Positions 26,801 to 36,133 are shown, numbered from the stretch's first letter. The stretch is DNA of 64,000 nucleotides from Thermomonas paludicola (GCF_024498955.1 NZ_CP093311.1:2046001-2110000), one strand, 5' to 3'. Numbers and translations: made by a program. The notes: a model not told the origin generated them from the letters alone.

Positions 26801-28003
26801 TCAAGCCCCGGCCGCATGCCGCCACAGTGCGCGGCTGATCGGCGGCAACTTCCCGGCAATGCCCAGCAGGTGGCCGCGCAGCAACGTGAGCAAGAAAGCA
26901 TCATTGCTGGACACGCGGTTGATGGCCTCGAAGGCAAGCGCGCTCACCGCATTCTCGCTGCGGCGGGTTCGGGCCCAGCGCGCGAGGCGCGCAGGGGCGG
27001 CGATGTCGCGTCCTTTTCCTCGCGCATCGCGCGCCAGCGCGCGCAGCGCCGAGACATCGCGCAACCCCAGGTTCACGCCCTGGCCGGCCAATGGATGCAC
27101 CACGTGGGCGGCATCGCCGATGAGCAACACCCGGCCTGCGCAAAGCCGCCTGGCAAGCTGGCGCCGCAAGGGGAACGCCGCACGCGGCGAATGCAGGCGG
27201 AATTCGCCCAACTCGCCGGCGAAAGCGGCCGTCAGCTCGCGCTCGAACTGGTCTTCCGGTGCGTTCTGCAGGCGCTGCGCGTCCGCCTCTGGCAGAGTCC
27301 AGACGATCGAACCCAGCCGTCCCTGCAGGCCTGGATCATCGTCATCATTGAAGGGCAACAACGCCAGCGGGCCAGTGGGCAGGAATCGCTGCCAACACGT
27401 GTCCTGGTGCGGCAACGCACTGGTCACGAACGCCACCACGCCGCGTTGCTGGTAGTCGTGGCAATCCACCTCGATGCCGGCCAGCGTGCGCAAGGCGGAT
27501 TGCGCGCCGTCGGCGGCGATGGCCAGTGCTGCATCCAGCGCGCGTCCATCGTCCAGCGTGACGCGAACGCCGGCGTCAGACTGCTCCAATCCGACGATCC
27601 GTGCCGGGCAATGCACGCGCACGCCGGCCGACGCCAGCGCCTGCCAAAGCACATCGACCAGTAGCCCGTTCTCCACGATCCAACCCAGCTGCGGCTGCCC
27701 CAGCGTATCGGCATCGAACACCAGCGGCGCGCCACCGGCGGCATCCCAGACACGCATGCCGCGATACGGCTGGACGCGCAAGGCGGCCACCTGCGCCCAT
27801 GCACCCAGCGCGTCCAGCAATGCGGCGTTGTCCGGTGCGAAGGCGAACACCCGAAGATCGCGCGTCTCACGCCGCCACGGCGCGGGCCACGCGGGATCGA
27901 CCAGGGCGACCTGCAATCCCTCACGCGCCAGCGCCAGCGCTGCGCACGCACCGACCACGCCGCCGCCGGCCACCACCACATCCAGAGTCCGTTGACGGCT
28001 CAA
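26801..28003 (-). CDS. UbiI/VisC-type FAD-dependent ubiquinone-biosynthesis hydroxylase
   Basis: This 400-residue flavoprotein monooxygenase of the UbiH/UbiI/UbiF/COQ6 family hydroxylates the ring of polyprenyl-phenol precursors of ubiquinone. Seen: the FAD dinucleotide fold VVVAGGGVVGACAAL at the N-terminus, an AADGAQS motif, and GDAAHVVHPLAGQGVNLG (FAD ribityl-binding) near residue 290. The start is a TTG at 28003 overlapping the ubiH stop in TTGA, with GGAGGG about 7 nt upstream; the longer frame upstream lies inside ubiH. The order ubiH then this gene matches the ubiH-visC arrangement of gammaproteobacteria. Exact ring position is not deducible. Confidence 0.87.
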   Translation of the reverse strand: MSRQRTLDVVVAGGGVVGACAALALAREGLQVALVDPAWPAPWRRETRDLRVFAFAPDNAALLDALGAWAQVAALRVQPYRGMRVWDAAGGAPLVFDADTLGQPQLGWIVENGLLVDVLWQALASAGVRVHCPARIVGLEQSDAGVRVTLDDGRALDAALAIAADGAQSALRTLAGIEVDCHDYQQRGVVAFVTSALPHQDTCWQRFLPTGPLALLPFNDDDDPGLQGRLGSIVWTLPEADAQRLQNAPEDQFERELTAAFAGELGEFRLHSPRAAFPLRRQLARRLCAGRVLLIGDAAHVVHPLAGQGVNLGLRDVSALRALARDARGKGRDIAAPARLARWARTRRSENAVSALAFEAINRVSSNDAFLLTLLRGHLLGIAGKLPPISRALWRHAAGA

Positions 28004-29229
28004 GCTCGCGCCCTCCGGCACATCTGCGGCACATCGCCGCGATAGCCCATGGCCCCGCCAACCAACCCGCCCTGCAGCCAACCCAGCGCATCGACCGCCA
28101 GCATGCCGGCGCTGCGCAACGGGCGCGCGAGCAGCGAACGGTTGGCAGTCAGCTTCGCCAAGCCGTCGGAAAACGCCAGCGTGCGTGCGCGATCTTCGCC
28201 ACGGCGGGCAGCGTAACGCCGCAATACGGCATCGCTGCCGGGATCATCCAATTGCCCGGCGATGCATTCCGCCAGCGTCAGCGCATCGCGCAGGCCGAGG
28301 TTGAAGCCCTGTGCGCCCAACGGATGGATGGACTGCGCGGCGTTGCCCACCAGTACTGCACGTGGCGCCACCAGTGTCGCAGCGACGCAGCTCTGCATCG
28401 GGTACATGCTGCGCGGACCAACCGCGAGAAAACGTCCCGCCCGCCATCCAAACACCGACTGCACGCGGGCGAGGAAATCGCCATCGCTGAGTGCAGCCAC
28501 CGCGTCCGCCTCGCCGCTTGCCACCCCATGCACCAGCCCGTAGTGGCCGTCACCGCGCGGCAACAGTGCGGTTGGGCCCTGCTCGGTCAACCGCTCCCAG
28601 GCGGTGCCGTCCGGCGGGCGCTGGGCGCGCAGCCGGGCGACAAACAGCGACTGCCGGTAATCGTGGCTGCGGGCCTCGATGGAAAGCGCGTCGCGGACGG
28701 CGCTGCGGGCGCCATCGGCGGCAACCAGCAGTTTCGCGCGCAATGCATGCTGCCCGTCTGCATCGGCGACGCGAACGCTGCGCAGGCCATCGGCTGCGTC
28801 ACCCAAGCCAATGAAGCGTGCAGGGCGATAGCGCCGGAGGCGATGCAACTGCTGCAGCCGCGCTTCCAGCGCCTCGCCAAAATCGCTGGCCACCACGACG
28901 CGGCCAAATTCCTCCCGCCCGTGGTTGCAGGCATCGAGCTTGATCCGCCCGACATCGCCGGCGCGACTGACGTGAATGCGCCGGATGCTGCCGGTGGTCG
29001 CGCGCATCAGCGGCAGCACGCCAAGCGCGTGCAGGGCATTGACGGTGGCCTCGGCAAAACTGAGGTTGCGCTGGTCGAAGACCGCCGGCAACGCGCCCGC
29101 CGGCGCAGCTTCCAGCAGGCCGACCTCCAGGCCAAGCGCATCGAGTGCAATGGCGAGGCTGGCGCCGACCAGGCCGCCACCGACAATCAGCACATCGTGG
29201 GTCACCGCTTCGGGGAGCGTCGCTGTCAT
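28000..29229 (-). CDS. ubiH: 2-octaprenyl-6-methoxyphenol hydroxylase-type UbiH
   Basis: This 409-residue FAD monooxygenase of ubiquinone synthesis has the N-terminal dinucleotide motif VGGGLVGASLAIAL, AADGARSAVR, and GNAAQSIHPLGAQGFNLG. The GNAAQ rather than GDAAH form is typical of UbiH. The ATG at 29229 lies exactly 6 nt after a TAGCAT box on the minus strand and has no ribosome site, so the mRNA may be leaderless. It is translationally coupled to the downstream hydroxylase through a TTGA overlap. It diverges from the DUF6580 gene across only 43 bp. Confidence 0.9.
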   Translation of the reverse strand: MTATLPEAVTHDVLIVGGGLVGASLAIALDALGLEVGLLEAAPAGALPAVFDQRNLSFAEATVNALHALGVLPLMRATTGSIRRIHVSRAGDVGRIKLDACNHGREEFGRVVVASDFGEALEARLQQLHRLRRYRPARFIGLGDAADGLRSVRVADADGQHALRAKLLVAADGARSAVRDALSIEARSHDYRQSLFVARLRAQRPPDGTAWERLTEQGPTALLPRGDGHYGLVHGVASGEADAVAALSDGDFLARVQSVFGWRAGRFLAVGPRSMYPMQSCVAATLVAPRAVLVGNAAQSIHPLGAQGFNLGLRDALTLAECIAGQLDDPGSDAVLRRYAARRGEDRARTLAFSDGLAKLTANRSLLARPLRSAGMLAVDALGWLQGGLVGGAMGYRGDVPQMCRRARA

Positions 29230-29235
29230 TGCGCT

Positions 29236-29241
29236 ATGCTA
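29236..29241 (-). promoter_or_regulatory. -10 box (TAGCAT) 6 nt before ubiH ATG: leaderless promoter candidate
   Basis: On the minus strand, TAGCAT is followed by six bases and then the ubiH ATG. A TATGCT at 29235-29240 on the plus strand overlaps it and could serve the divergent DUF6580 gene, so the two promoters would share sequence. Confidence 0.45.
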
Positions 29242-29272
29242 ATGCTTCCACTGCAGCAGACGAACCATTGCC

Positions 29273-29842
29273 ATGAATCGCCCCGCCTCCCTGCCCGCCA
29301 CTGGCCCGCTGGTGCTTGCCGCGCTGATTTTCGTTGCCGCGCTGACCCGGGTGCTTCCGCATCCACCGAATTTCTCGCCCATCGAAGCGGTGGCGCTGTT
29401 TGGCGGCGCCTATTTCGCCAAGCGCCACTGGGCGCTGCTGGTGCCGCTGCTGGCCATGTTCGCCTCGGATTTGACGCTTGGCATGCTCAACGGCGGCATC
29501 TACTGGAGCTATTTCGCCAGCGCAGGCTACCTGCTGGTGTATGCGTGCATCGCGTTGTCCACAGTGCTCGGCTTCGGCCTGCGCGGCAAGGTGAGTGGCA
29601 TGCGTGTCCTCGGGTATTCGCTGGTGGGGTCGCTGATCTTCTTCGCGGTCACCAATTTCGGCGTATGGGCGTTCGGTTCGATGTACCAGCCCAACATGAA
29701 CGGCCTGATGGCGGCATTCGTCGCCGGCATCCCGTTCTTCCAGTGGACCGTGCTGGGCACCTTGTTCTATTCCGCATTGCTGTTTGGCGGCTTCGAGCTG
29801 CTGCGCCGACACAACCCCGCCCTGCAGCCGCAAACGGTCTGA
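29273..29842 (+). CDS. DUF6580-type integral membrane protein, putative transporter
   Basis: This 189-residue protein has five or six hydrophobic segments. The motif PHPPNFSPIEAVALFGGAYF near residues 28-47 resembles substrate-binding S-components of ECF-type vitamin transporters and is typical of DUF6580 proteins. It lies 10 bp upstream of a PduO-type cobalamin adenosyltransferase, which suggests a role in uptake of a corrinoid (inference). No ECF ATPase or T-component and no cobalamin riboswitch is seen in the 43-bp upstream gap. Confidence 0.8.
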   Translation: MNRPASLPATGPLVLAALIFVAALTRVLPHPPNFSPIEAVALFGGAYFAKRHWALLVPLLAMFASDLTLGMLNGGIYWSYFASAGYLLVYACIALSTVLGFGLRGKVSGMRVLGYSLVGSLIFFAVTNFGVWAFGSMYQPNMNGLMAAFVAGIPFFQWTVLGTLFYSALLFGGFELLRRHNPALQPQTV

Positions 29843-29851
29843 TCGCGGCAC

Positions 29852-30403
29852 ATGGGCAACCGTCTTTCCAAGATCTACACGCGCACGGGCGACGACGGCA
29901 GCACCGGCCTGGGCGATGGCGCCCGGGTGGGCAAGGACTCCGCGCGGGTCGAAGCCTACGGCACCGTGGATGAGGCAAATTCCTGCATCGGCGTCCTGCT
30001 GGCCGCCGACGTGCCCGATGCCGTGCGCGAACTGCTGATCCGCATCCAGCACCAGTTGTTCGACCTCGGCGGCGAGCTGTGCATCCCCGGCCATGCGGCG
30101 ATTTTCGATGCCGATATCGATGCGCTGGAAGCGCAGTTGGACCAGTTCAACGAAGACCTGCCTCCGCTGAAGGAATTCATCCTGCCCGGCGGGGGCGAAG
30201 CAGCGGCGCGTTGCCATGTCGCCCGCACGGTGGTGCGCCGCGCCGAGCGTGCCGCGGTGACGCTGGCGCGCCTGGAGGATGTGCGGCCACAGCCGGTGCG
30301 TTACCTGAATCGCCTGTCGGACCTTCTGTTCGTGCTGTCGCGGGTGCTGGCCCGCGCCAGCGGCCACGGTGAAGTGCTGTGGAAGCACGAGCGCCGCAAG
30401 TAA
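29852..30403 (+). CDS. Cob(I)yrinic acid a,c-diamide adenosyltransferase, PduO type
   Basis: This 183-residue cytoplasmic enzyme transfers the 5'-deoxyadenosyl group of ATP to cob(I)alamin to make coenzyme B12. Hallmarks: the N-terminal TRTGDDGSTGLGDG loop that binds ATP, VDEANSCIG, LPGGGEAAA, and RRAER plus LNRLSDLLFVL in the C-terminal helices. Size matches the PduO/MMAB family. It is probably co-transcribed with the DUF6580 gene. B12-dependent enzymes themselves are not in this window. Confidence 0.93.
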   Translation: MGNRLSKIYTRTGDDGSTGLGDGARVGKDSARVEAYGTVDEANSCIGVLLAADVPDAVRELLIRIQHQLFDLGGELCIPGHAAIFDADIDALEAQLDQFNEDLPPLKEFILPGGGEAAARCHVARTVVRRAERAAVTLARLEDVRPQPVRYLNRLSDLLFVLSRVLARASGHGEVLWKHERRK

Positions 30404-30427
30404 TCCCGGCCCGCACTTCTTGCCGGC

Positions 30428-31339
30428 GTGATCCACGTCTATACCCATCCCGCCTGTTTGGGCCACGACACCGGCGACGGCCATGCCGAGCGACCCGCGC
30501 GGCTGGTCACCGTGATCCGCGCACTGGAAGCCGCGCACCCGGATCTGGACTGGCAGCAGGCGCCACGCGCCACCCGCGGGCAACTGCTGCGCGTGCATGC
30601 GGAGGCACTGCTGGAGACGGTGCTGGAAACCGTGCCGACCGGCCTGCTGCACCTGGATCCGGACACGGTGCTTTCCCCCGGCTCTGCCGAAGCGGCCCTG
30701 CGCGCTGCGGGCGCCGCCGTGGCGGCGGTGGACGCGGTGCTGGCCGGACGCACCCAGCGGGCATTCTGCGCAGTGCGGCCACCGGGGCACCATGCAACGG
30801 CAGACCGGGCCATGGGGTTTTGCCTGTTCAACAATGTGGCGGTGGCCGCGCGCCAGGCCATTGACCGGCACGCGCTGGAGCGGGTGGCGATCGTCGATTT
30901 CGACGTCCACCACGGCAACGGCACGCAGGCCATTTTCGAGCAGGAACCGCGCGTGCTGTACGCCAGTTCGCACCAATGGCCGCTGTACCCGGAGTCCGGG
31001 GCGCGCAGCGAAACCGGCTGCGGCAACATCTTCAACATGCCCCTGCCCACCGGCAGCGGCAGCACCGAGTTCCGCAGCGCCTGGCAGGCGATGTTTCCAG
31101 CGCTGGCGTCGTTCAAGCCGCAGCTGCTGCTGATCTCCGCCGGATTCGACGGCCATCGCCGCGACCCGCTGGCTGGCCTGCTGCTGGAGGCGGAAGACTA
31201 CGCATGGATCACCCGTGAACTGGTGTCCATCGCCAATCGGCACAGCGATGGCCGCATCGTTTCCACGCTGGAGGGGGGCTATGACCTCACCGCACTGGCC
31301 GAAAGTTGCGTGGCGCACGTGGACGCCCTGCGCGGGTGA
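30428..31339 (+). CDS. Histone-deacetylase-family (acetoin-utilisation/APAH-like) hydrolase
   Basis: This 303-residue, zinc-dependent amidohydrolase of the arginase/HDAC fold shows RPPGHHA (tandem catalytic histidines), DFDVHHGNGTQ (zinc Asp/His), SAGFDGHRRDPL (second zinc Asp) and EGGYD (transition-state Tyr). Bacterial members deacetylate polyamines, acetylated lysines or small amides; the substrate here is unknown. The start is a GTG at 30428, without a clear ribosome site. It lies between the adenosyltransferase (24 bp) and lptD (64 bp) on the same strand. Confidence 0.92.
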   Translation: MIHVYTHPACLGHDTGDGHAERPARLVTVIRALEAAHPDLDWQQAPRATRGQLLRVHAEALLETVLETVPTGLLHLDPDTVLSPGSAEAALRAAGAAVAAVDAVLAGRTQRAFCAVRPPGHHATADRAMGFCLFNNVAVAARQAIDRHALERVAIVDFDVHHGNGTQAIFEQEPRVLYASSHQWPLYPESGARSETGCGNIFNMPLPTGSGSTEFRSAWQAMFPALASFKPQLLLISAGFDGHRRDPLAGLLLEAEDYAWITRELVSIANRHSDGRIVSTLEGGYDLTALAESCVAHVDALRG

Positions 31340-31403
31340 CGGTTTGCCGCTGCCTTCCGCTTCCGGCAAGCTAGCCGCCTGTTCGCTTCCCCCCGGATCA
31401 TTC

Positions 31404-33701
31404 GTGCGCCACGCCCTGCGCCTGCTTCCCCTGCCACTGTGCATCGCACTTTCGCTGCATGCGCACGCCGCCGACACGCACCGGCAGAGCTATGCCCTGT
31501 GCCCGATTGGCGACGCCGTTCCCGCATTCCCGGATGCCACGCAGTCGCCCGAGGGGCTAACCCTGGACCCCAGCGGCCAGCCGACCGACATCGAAGGCGA
31601 CCTGCTGTCCGGCACCGACGCCAACCCGGTCTTCAATGGCAACGTCACCATGCGCCGGGGCAACCAGTTCATGGGCGCCGACCAGCTCACCTTCGACAAG
31701 GCACAGGGGCGCTATGCCGCAGAGGGCAGCATCCGCTATCAGGCCAATGGCCTGCGCCTGCGCGCTGCCAGCGCCAAGGGCGACCAGGACAGCGACACCC
31801 ACTCGATGCAGGACCTGGACTACCAGCTGCTTTCACAGCGCGGAAACGGCCATGCAAAAAGCCTGAGCGTCGAAGGCGAAGCAGGCAGCCTGCGCAGCGC
31901 CACCTATTCCACGTGCCCGCCCGAGGCGCGGCAGTGGGAACTTCGCGCACACCGGATCGACATCGACAACGATCGCGGCATCGCCGTGGCCTACGGCGCC
32001 AGCCTGCACGTCGGCAAGGTGCCGGTGCTGTACCTGCCGTGGCTGATGTTCCCTACCAACGAGCGGCGCCGCAGTGGCCTGCTGTTCCCGTCGATCTCCA
32101 ACTCCGGGCGCAACGGCTTCGACTGGCGCCAGCCAATCTATCTGAACCTGGCGCCGAACTATGACGCCACCCTCAGCCCGCGCGTGATGACGTCGCGCGG
32201 GGGGCTGCTGGGCGGGGAGTTCCGTTATCTCGACGCAACCGGCAACGCCACGCTTGAGACGGTCTGGATGCCGCACGACAAACTGCGCGACCGCAGCCGC
32301 GGGATGGCCCATCTGGAAGGCGTGCAGGGGCTTGCATCCAACTGGCAGGCACGGGCCGACATCAACTGGATCAGCGACCCACGCTACTACGAGGATTTCA
32401 GCAACAGCATCGACGGCCTGTCGCAATCCACGTCCTACAGCACGATCGGCGTGTATGGCCACGGCCGCGACTGGGTCGCAGGGGTCAGTGCGGATCATTG
32501 GCAGCTGGCTGACTTCATCCTGTCGAAGGCCGTGCTTCCGTTCGATCGCCTGCCGCGCGCCTATGCAAGCTGGGAGCATCGCCTGGGCAGCGTCTTCCGC
32601 TACGGAATCGATGCCGAAGCCGTGCGTTTCCACCATCCCACCGAAGCCGCAGGCGCGCGCATCGACCTCAAACCCTGGATCAGCGCCCCATTGGAAGGCG
32701 ATGCGTGGTTCCTGCGGCCCACCCTGGCTTGGCGCCACACCGGCTATTCGCTGGACCACGCGCTGGGCCAGGCGCTGGGGGGTAATTCACCGTCGCGCGG
32801 GCAGTCCATCTTCAGCTTCGATAGCGGTCTGATCTTCGACCGCGAAACCCGGTTCAAGGGCAAGGATTACCTGCAGACCATCGAACCCCGCCTGTTTTAT
32901 CTGAATGTGCCCTATGTGGACCAGAGCGACATGCCGGTGTTCGACACCCAGCCGCTCACCTTCAATTGGAACCAGTTGTTCCGCGACAACCGCTATTCCG
33001 GCGCCGATCGCCAGGCCGACGCCAACCAGCTGACCCTGGCGGTCAGTACGCGCATGATTCGGCAGTCCGACGGCCGCGAGCGCTTCTCCGCCAGCCTGGG
33101 GCAAATCCGCTATTTCAGGGACTCGCGCGTCCGTCTGCCCAACGAACCCATCACCGAGAAAGGCAGTTCGGCCTGGGTGGCGGACGCCAATTACGCGCCC
33201 ACCGACCGCTGGACCTTCGGTGCGTCCTATCAGCGCGATCCGAAGTTCCAGCGCACCGACCTCGCCAGCGTGCGCGCCCGCTACCTGCTGCCTGGCGATG
33301 GCGTGTTCAACCTGGCCTACCGCTACCGCCGCTCGCTGCTGGAACAGGTGGATATCTCGTTCCTGTATCCCATCAACGAACGCTGGAGCGTGGTCGGCCG
33401 CCAGTACTACTCGCTGCGTGACAGCCGGACGCTGGAAGGGCTGGCCGGGGTGCAGTGGGACAGCTGTTGTGTTGCCGTTCGGCTTGTAGGCCGCCGATAC
33501 GTGGACAATCGGGTAGGCGAGATGGGCAACACCATCATGTTCGAAATCGAACTGAAGGGGCTTGGCTCCGCCGGCCAGGACACCCGGCGCGCCTTGCGCC
33601 GTGCCATCCTCGGCTACAATCGCGACGATCTCTACCTGGTGCCGCCGCAGACAGCCACGGGCCAGCCTTCCCCGCCCGACAATGCGAACGCCACTCCATG
33701 A
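31404..33701 (+). CDS. lptD: LPS-assembly outer-membrane protein LptD
   Basis: This 765-residue precursor starts at a GTG, with a signal peptide (cleavage after AHA, about residue 22). A periplasmic OstA beta-jellyroll (FNGNVTMRRGNQFMGAD region, about residues 75-180) precedes a large C-terminal beta-barrel with many alternating aromatic strands. Cysteines important for the family's disulphides are visible: one near the mature N-terminus (YALCPIG), one in STCPPEARQ, and the adjacent pair in WDSCCVAVR near the end. It exports LPS to the outer leaflet with LptE. Its stop overlaps the surA start in ATGA. surA, whose product folds outer-membrane proteins, is in the same operon. Confidence 0.95.
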   Translation: MRHALRLLPLPLCIALSLHAHAADTHRQSYALCPIGDAVPAFPDATQSPEGLTLDPSGQPTDIEGDLLSGTDANPVFNGNVTMRRGNQFMGADQLTFDKAQGRYAAEGSIRYQANGLRLRAASAKGDQDSDTHSMQDLDYQLLSQRGNGHAKSLSVEGEAGSLRSATYSTCPPEARQWELRAHRIDIDNDRGIAVAYGASLHVGKVPVLYLPWLMFPTNERRRSGLLFPSISNSGRNGFDWRQPIYLNLAPNYDATLSPRVMTSRGGLLGGEFRYLDATGNATLETVWMPHDKLRDRSRGMAHLEGVQGLASNWQARADINWISDPRYYEDFSNSIDGLSQSTSYSTIGVYGHGRDWVAGVSADHWQLADFILSKAVLPFDRLPRAYASWEHRLGSVFRYGIDAEAVRFHHPTEAAGARIDLKPWISAPLEGDAWFLRPTLAWRHTGYSLDHALGQALGGNSPSRGQSIFSFDSGLIFDRETRFKGKDYLQTIEPRLFYLNVPYVDQSDMPVFDTQPLTFNWNQLFRDNRYSGADRQADANQLTLAVSTRMIRQSDGRERFSASLGQIRYFRDSRVRLPNEPITEKGSSAWVADANYAPTDRWTFGASYQRDPKFQRTDLASVRARYLLPGDGVFNLAYRYRRSLLEQVDISFLYPINERWSVVGRQYYSLRDSRTLEGLAGVQWDSCCVAVRLVGRRYVDNRVGEMGNTIMFEIELKGLGSAGQDTRRALRRAILGYNRDDLYLVPPQTATGQPSPPDNANATP

Positions 33702-35128
33702 CAGCAACCCATCGCCCGCGCGCCCCCCGTTTCCTGCTTGCAGCGCTGCTGCCCATGCTCCTGCTTGCGGGCAGCGCGCTGGCGCAGGAACCCGCCACCG
33801 CCCAGCCCGTGGACCGCATCGCTGCAGTGGTCAACGAGGACGTGATCCTGCACAGCGAACTGGAGCGCGCAATCGCCAATATTCGCAGCCAGTACGCCGG
33901 CCGCGAAAGTCAATTGCCTCCAGATAACGTGCTGGAACGCCAGGTGCTGGAGCGCCTGATCCTGATGCGCCTGCAAATTGCGCGCGCTGTCGATGCCGGC
34001 ATCAGCGCCACCGACCAGGACCTGGAGCGCGCCGTGCAGGGCGTGGCCCAGCAGAACAGCATGAGCGTGGATGATCTGCGTGCACGCATTGCCAGCGACG
34101 GGATGAGCTTCGCGGATTTCCGCAACAACCTGCGCGACGAAATCGTCACCCAGAAGCTGCGCCAGAGCTTTGCCCAGGGCCGCATCAACGTCAGCGAAGG
34201 CGAGGTGGATGCCGCGCTGGCCAACGCCTCGGCCAGCGCCGCCCAGCAGTTCCATCTCGCCCACATCCTGGTGGGCACCCCCGAGAGCGCCACGCCCGAG
34301 CAGATCGCCACCGCGCAGAAGAAGATCGACGGCGTGAAGGCGCTGATCGAGAAAGGCGAAATGACGTTCGCCGCCGCCGCCGTGCGTTACTCCGACAGCC
34401 CCAATGCACTGGAGGGCGGTGATCTCGGCTGGCGCGGCCTGAACGAAATACCGCCGGCCTTTGCCGCCGCGATCCAGCAGATGCACGACGGCCAATTGCT
34501 TGGCCCCATCCGTGGCTCCAATGGCTTCCAGCTGCTGCAGATGATCGGTACCCGCACCCAGGCCGCCGGCAGCGGCGAAAAGCTCACCCAGTACTCGGCT
34601 CGCCAGATCCTGGTGAAGGTGGACGACAAGACCGACGATGCCGCCGCCAAGGCCAAGGCCGACACGCTGGCAGCACGCCTGGCCGGCGGTGCGGAGTTCA
34701 CCAAGCTGGCCGCTGAAAGCTCCGACGATGCCACCACCCGCCGGCGCGGCGGCGACCTCGGCTGGTTCGCAGCCGACACCTACGGCACCGCGTTCGGCAT
34801 CCAGGTCGCCTCGCTGTCGGACGGCCAGACCTCCGCGCCGTTCAAGACCGACGCAGGCTGGGTGATCGTGCAGCGAATCGGCACCCGGGAAATCACCGCC
34901 AGCGACGAAAACATGCGCGCCCAGGTGCGCGAAACGATTGGCCGCCGCAAGCTGGAAGACGAGTGGAACCGCTGGCTGCACGAGCTGCGCGGCGAAGCCT
35001 TCGTCGATGTTCGCGATGCCGAAGGCCATTCCACCCGCGCAGCATTGCCGGAGACCGCCAAGGAGCGACACAAGGTTTCGGCGGAGGATATTCCTTCTTC
35101 GGATATGAACAATGGCGACGGGTTCTGA
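33698..35128 (+). CDS. surA: Periplasmic chaperone/peptidyl-prolyl isomerase SurA
   Basis: This 476-residue precursor has a signal peptide (cleavage after ALA, about residue 29), then the SurA N-terminal chaperone domain (VDRIAAVVNEDVILHSELE). Two parvulin rotamase domains follow, recognisable by HLAHILVGTPE and GGDLGWRGLNEIP in the first and SARQILVK and GGDLGWFAADT in the second. The C-terminus has a longer polar tail than E. coli SurA. It escorts outer-membrane proteins, including LptD, through the periplasm. It overlaps lptD by four bases; pdxA follows after 17 bp. Confidence 0.96.
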   Translation: MTATHRPRAPRFLLAALLPMLLLAGSALAQEPATAQPVDRIAAVVNEDVILHSELERAIANIRSQYAGRESQLPPDNVLERQVLERLILMRLQIARAVDAGISATDQDLERAVQGVAQQNSMSVDDLRARIASDGMSFADFRNNLRDEIVTQKLRQSFAQGRINVSEGEVDAALANASASAAQQFHLAHILVGTPESATPEQIATAQKKIDGVKALIEKGEMTFAAAAVRYSDSPNALEGGDLGWRGLNEIPPAFAAAIQQMHDGQLLGPIRGSNGFQLLQMIGTRTQAAGSGEKLTQYSARQILVKVDDKTDDAAAKAKADTLAARLAGGAEFTKLAAESSDDATTRRRGGDLGWFAADTYGTAFGIQVASLSDGQTSAPFKTDAGWVIVQRIGTREITASDENMRAQVRETIGRRKLEDEWNRWLHELRGEAFVDVRDAEGHSTRAALPETAKERHKVSAEDIPSSDMNNGDGF

Positions 35129-35145
35129 CAAGCCGCCTGTGCACC

Positions 35146-36120
35146 ATGCGCCCTCGCCTTGCGCTGATCCCGGGTGAACCTGCGGGCATCGGCCCGGAAC
35201 TCGTCGTGCATGCCGCCCAGCATGCATGGGTCGCCGAGCTTGTCGTGTTCGGCGACCCGGCGATTCTGCAACGTGCCGCAAGCGCGCTCGGGCTCCCTCT
35301 GCACCTGCATCGTCGCGGCGAACAGCCCCGCGACGCGCGCAGCCTTGAATGCATCGCCATCCCGCATCCGGTGGACGTCGTCTTCGGCACGCCGGAGCCC
35401 GCCAATGCGGCCTCGGTGATTGCCACGCTGACCCGCGCCGCGCAGGCCTGCCTGGAGGGCGAGGTGGACGGCATGGTGACCGGCCCGGTGCACAAGGCGG
35501 CCATCAATGCGGGAGGCATTCCCTATACCGGCACCACCGGCCTGCTGGCCGCGCACGCCGGCTGCGAGGTGGTGATGATGCTGGCCAACCCCGCCATGCG
35601 CGTCGCCCTGCAGACCGTGCACCTGCCGCTGCGCGAAGTGGCCGACCGGATCACCCCGGATGCACTGGCGCGCACGCTGCGGATCGTCGAAGCGGCCCTG
35701 CGCAACCAGTTCGGCATTGCCGCACCGACCATCGCCGTGCTCGGCCTCAACCCGCATGCGGGCGAAGACGGCCATCTGGGGCGCGAGGAACTGGACATCA
35801 TCATTCCCACGCTGGAGCGCCTGCGCCTTGATGGCCTGCAGCTGGTCGGCCCGCTGCCGGCCGACACGGCCTTCCTGCCAGACAAGCTGTGCGCTTTCGA
35901 CGCGGTGCTGGCGATGTACCACGACCAGGGCCTGCCGGTGCTCAAGCACGCCGACTTCGCCAACGCGGTGAACCTCACCCTCGGCCTGCCCTATCCGCGC
36001 GTGGCGGTGGACCATGGCACCGCGCTGGATCTTGCCGGTACCTGCAAGGCCGATCCGTCCAGCCTGTTCGCCGCGATCCGCTGCTGCACGCAGTTGGCAA
36101 CGCATCGGCTGCGCACCTGA
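35146..36120 (+). CDS. pdxA: 4-hydroxythreonine-4-phosphate dehydrogenase PdxA
   Basis: This 324-residue NAD-dependent dehydrogenase of pyridoxal-5'-phosphate synthesis shows LIPGEPAGIGPEL at the N-terminus, and the three metal-ligand histidine regions GPVHKAAIN, QTVHLPL and MYHDQGLPVLKH. LNPHAGEDG is also typical of the family. Length is normal. It sits in the conserved order surA-pdxA-rsmA-apaG-apaH, with 13 bp to rsmA. Confidence 0.96.
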   Translation: MRPRLALIPGEPAGIGPELVVHAAQHAWVAELVVFGDPAILQRAASALGLPLHLHRRGEQPRDARSLECIAIPHPVDVVFGTPEPANAASVIATLTRAAQACLEGEVDGMVTGPVHKAAINAGGIPYTGTTGLLAAHAGCEVVMMLANPAMRVALQTVHLPLREVADRITPDALARTLRIVEAALRNQFGIAAPTIAVLGLNPHAGEDGHLGREELDIIIPTLERLRLDGLQLVGPLPADTAFLPDKLCAFDAVLAMYHDQGLPVLKHADFANAVNLTLGLPYPRVAVDHGTALDLAGTCKADPSSLFAAIRCCTQLATHRLRT

Positions 36121-36133
36121 TGGATCCATCGCC

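Noticed and set aside
29230..29272. Possible cobalamin riboswitch before the DUF6580/adenosyltransferase pair
   Set aside because: The gap is only 43 bp and is shared with the divergent ubiH promoter; far too short for a B12 riboswitch and no B12-box is seen.
29234..31477. Minus-strand frame of 747 codons opposite the B12 adenosyltransferase and deacetylase genes
   Set aside because: Shadow of two enzymes with intact catalytic motifs on the plus strand.
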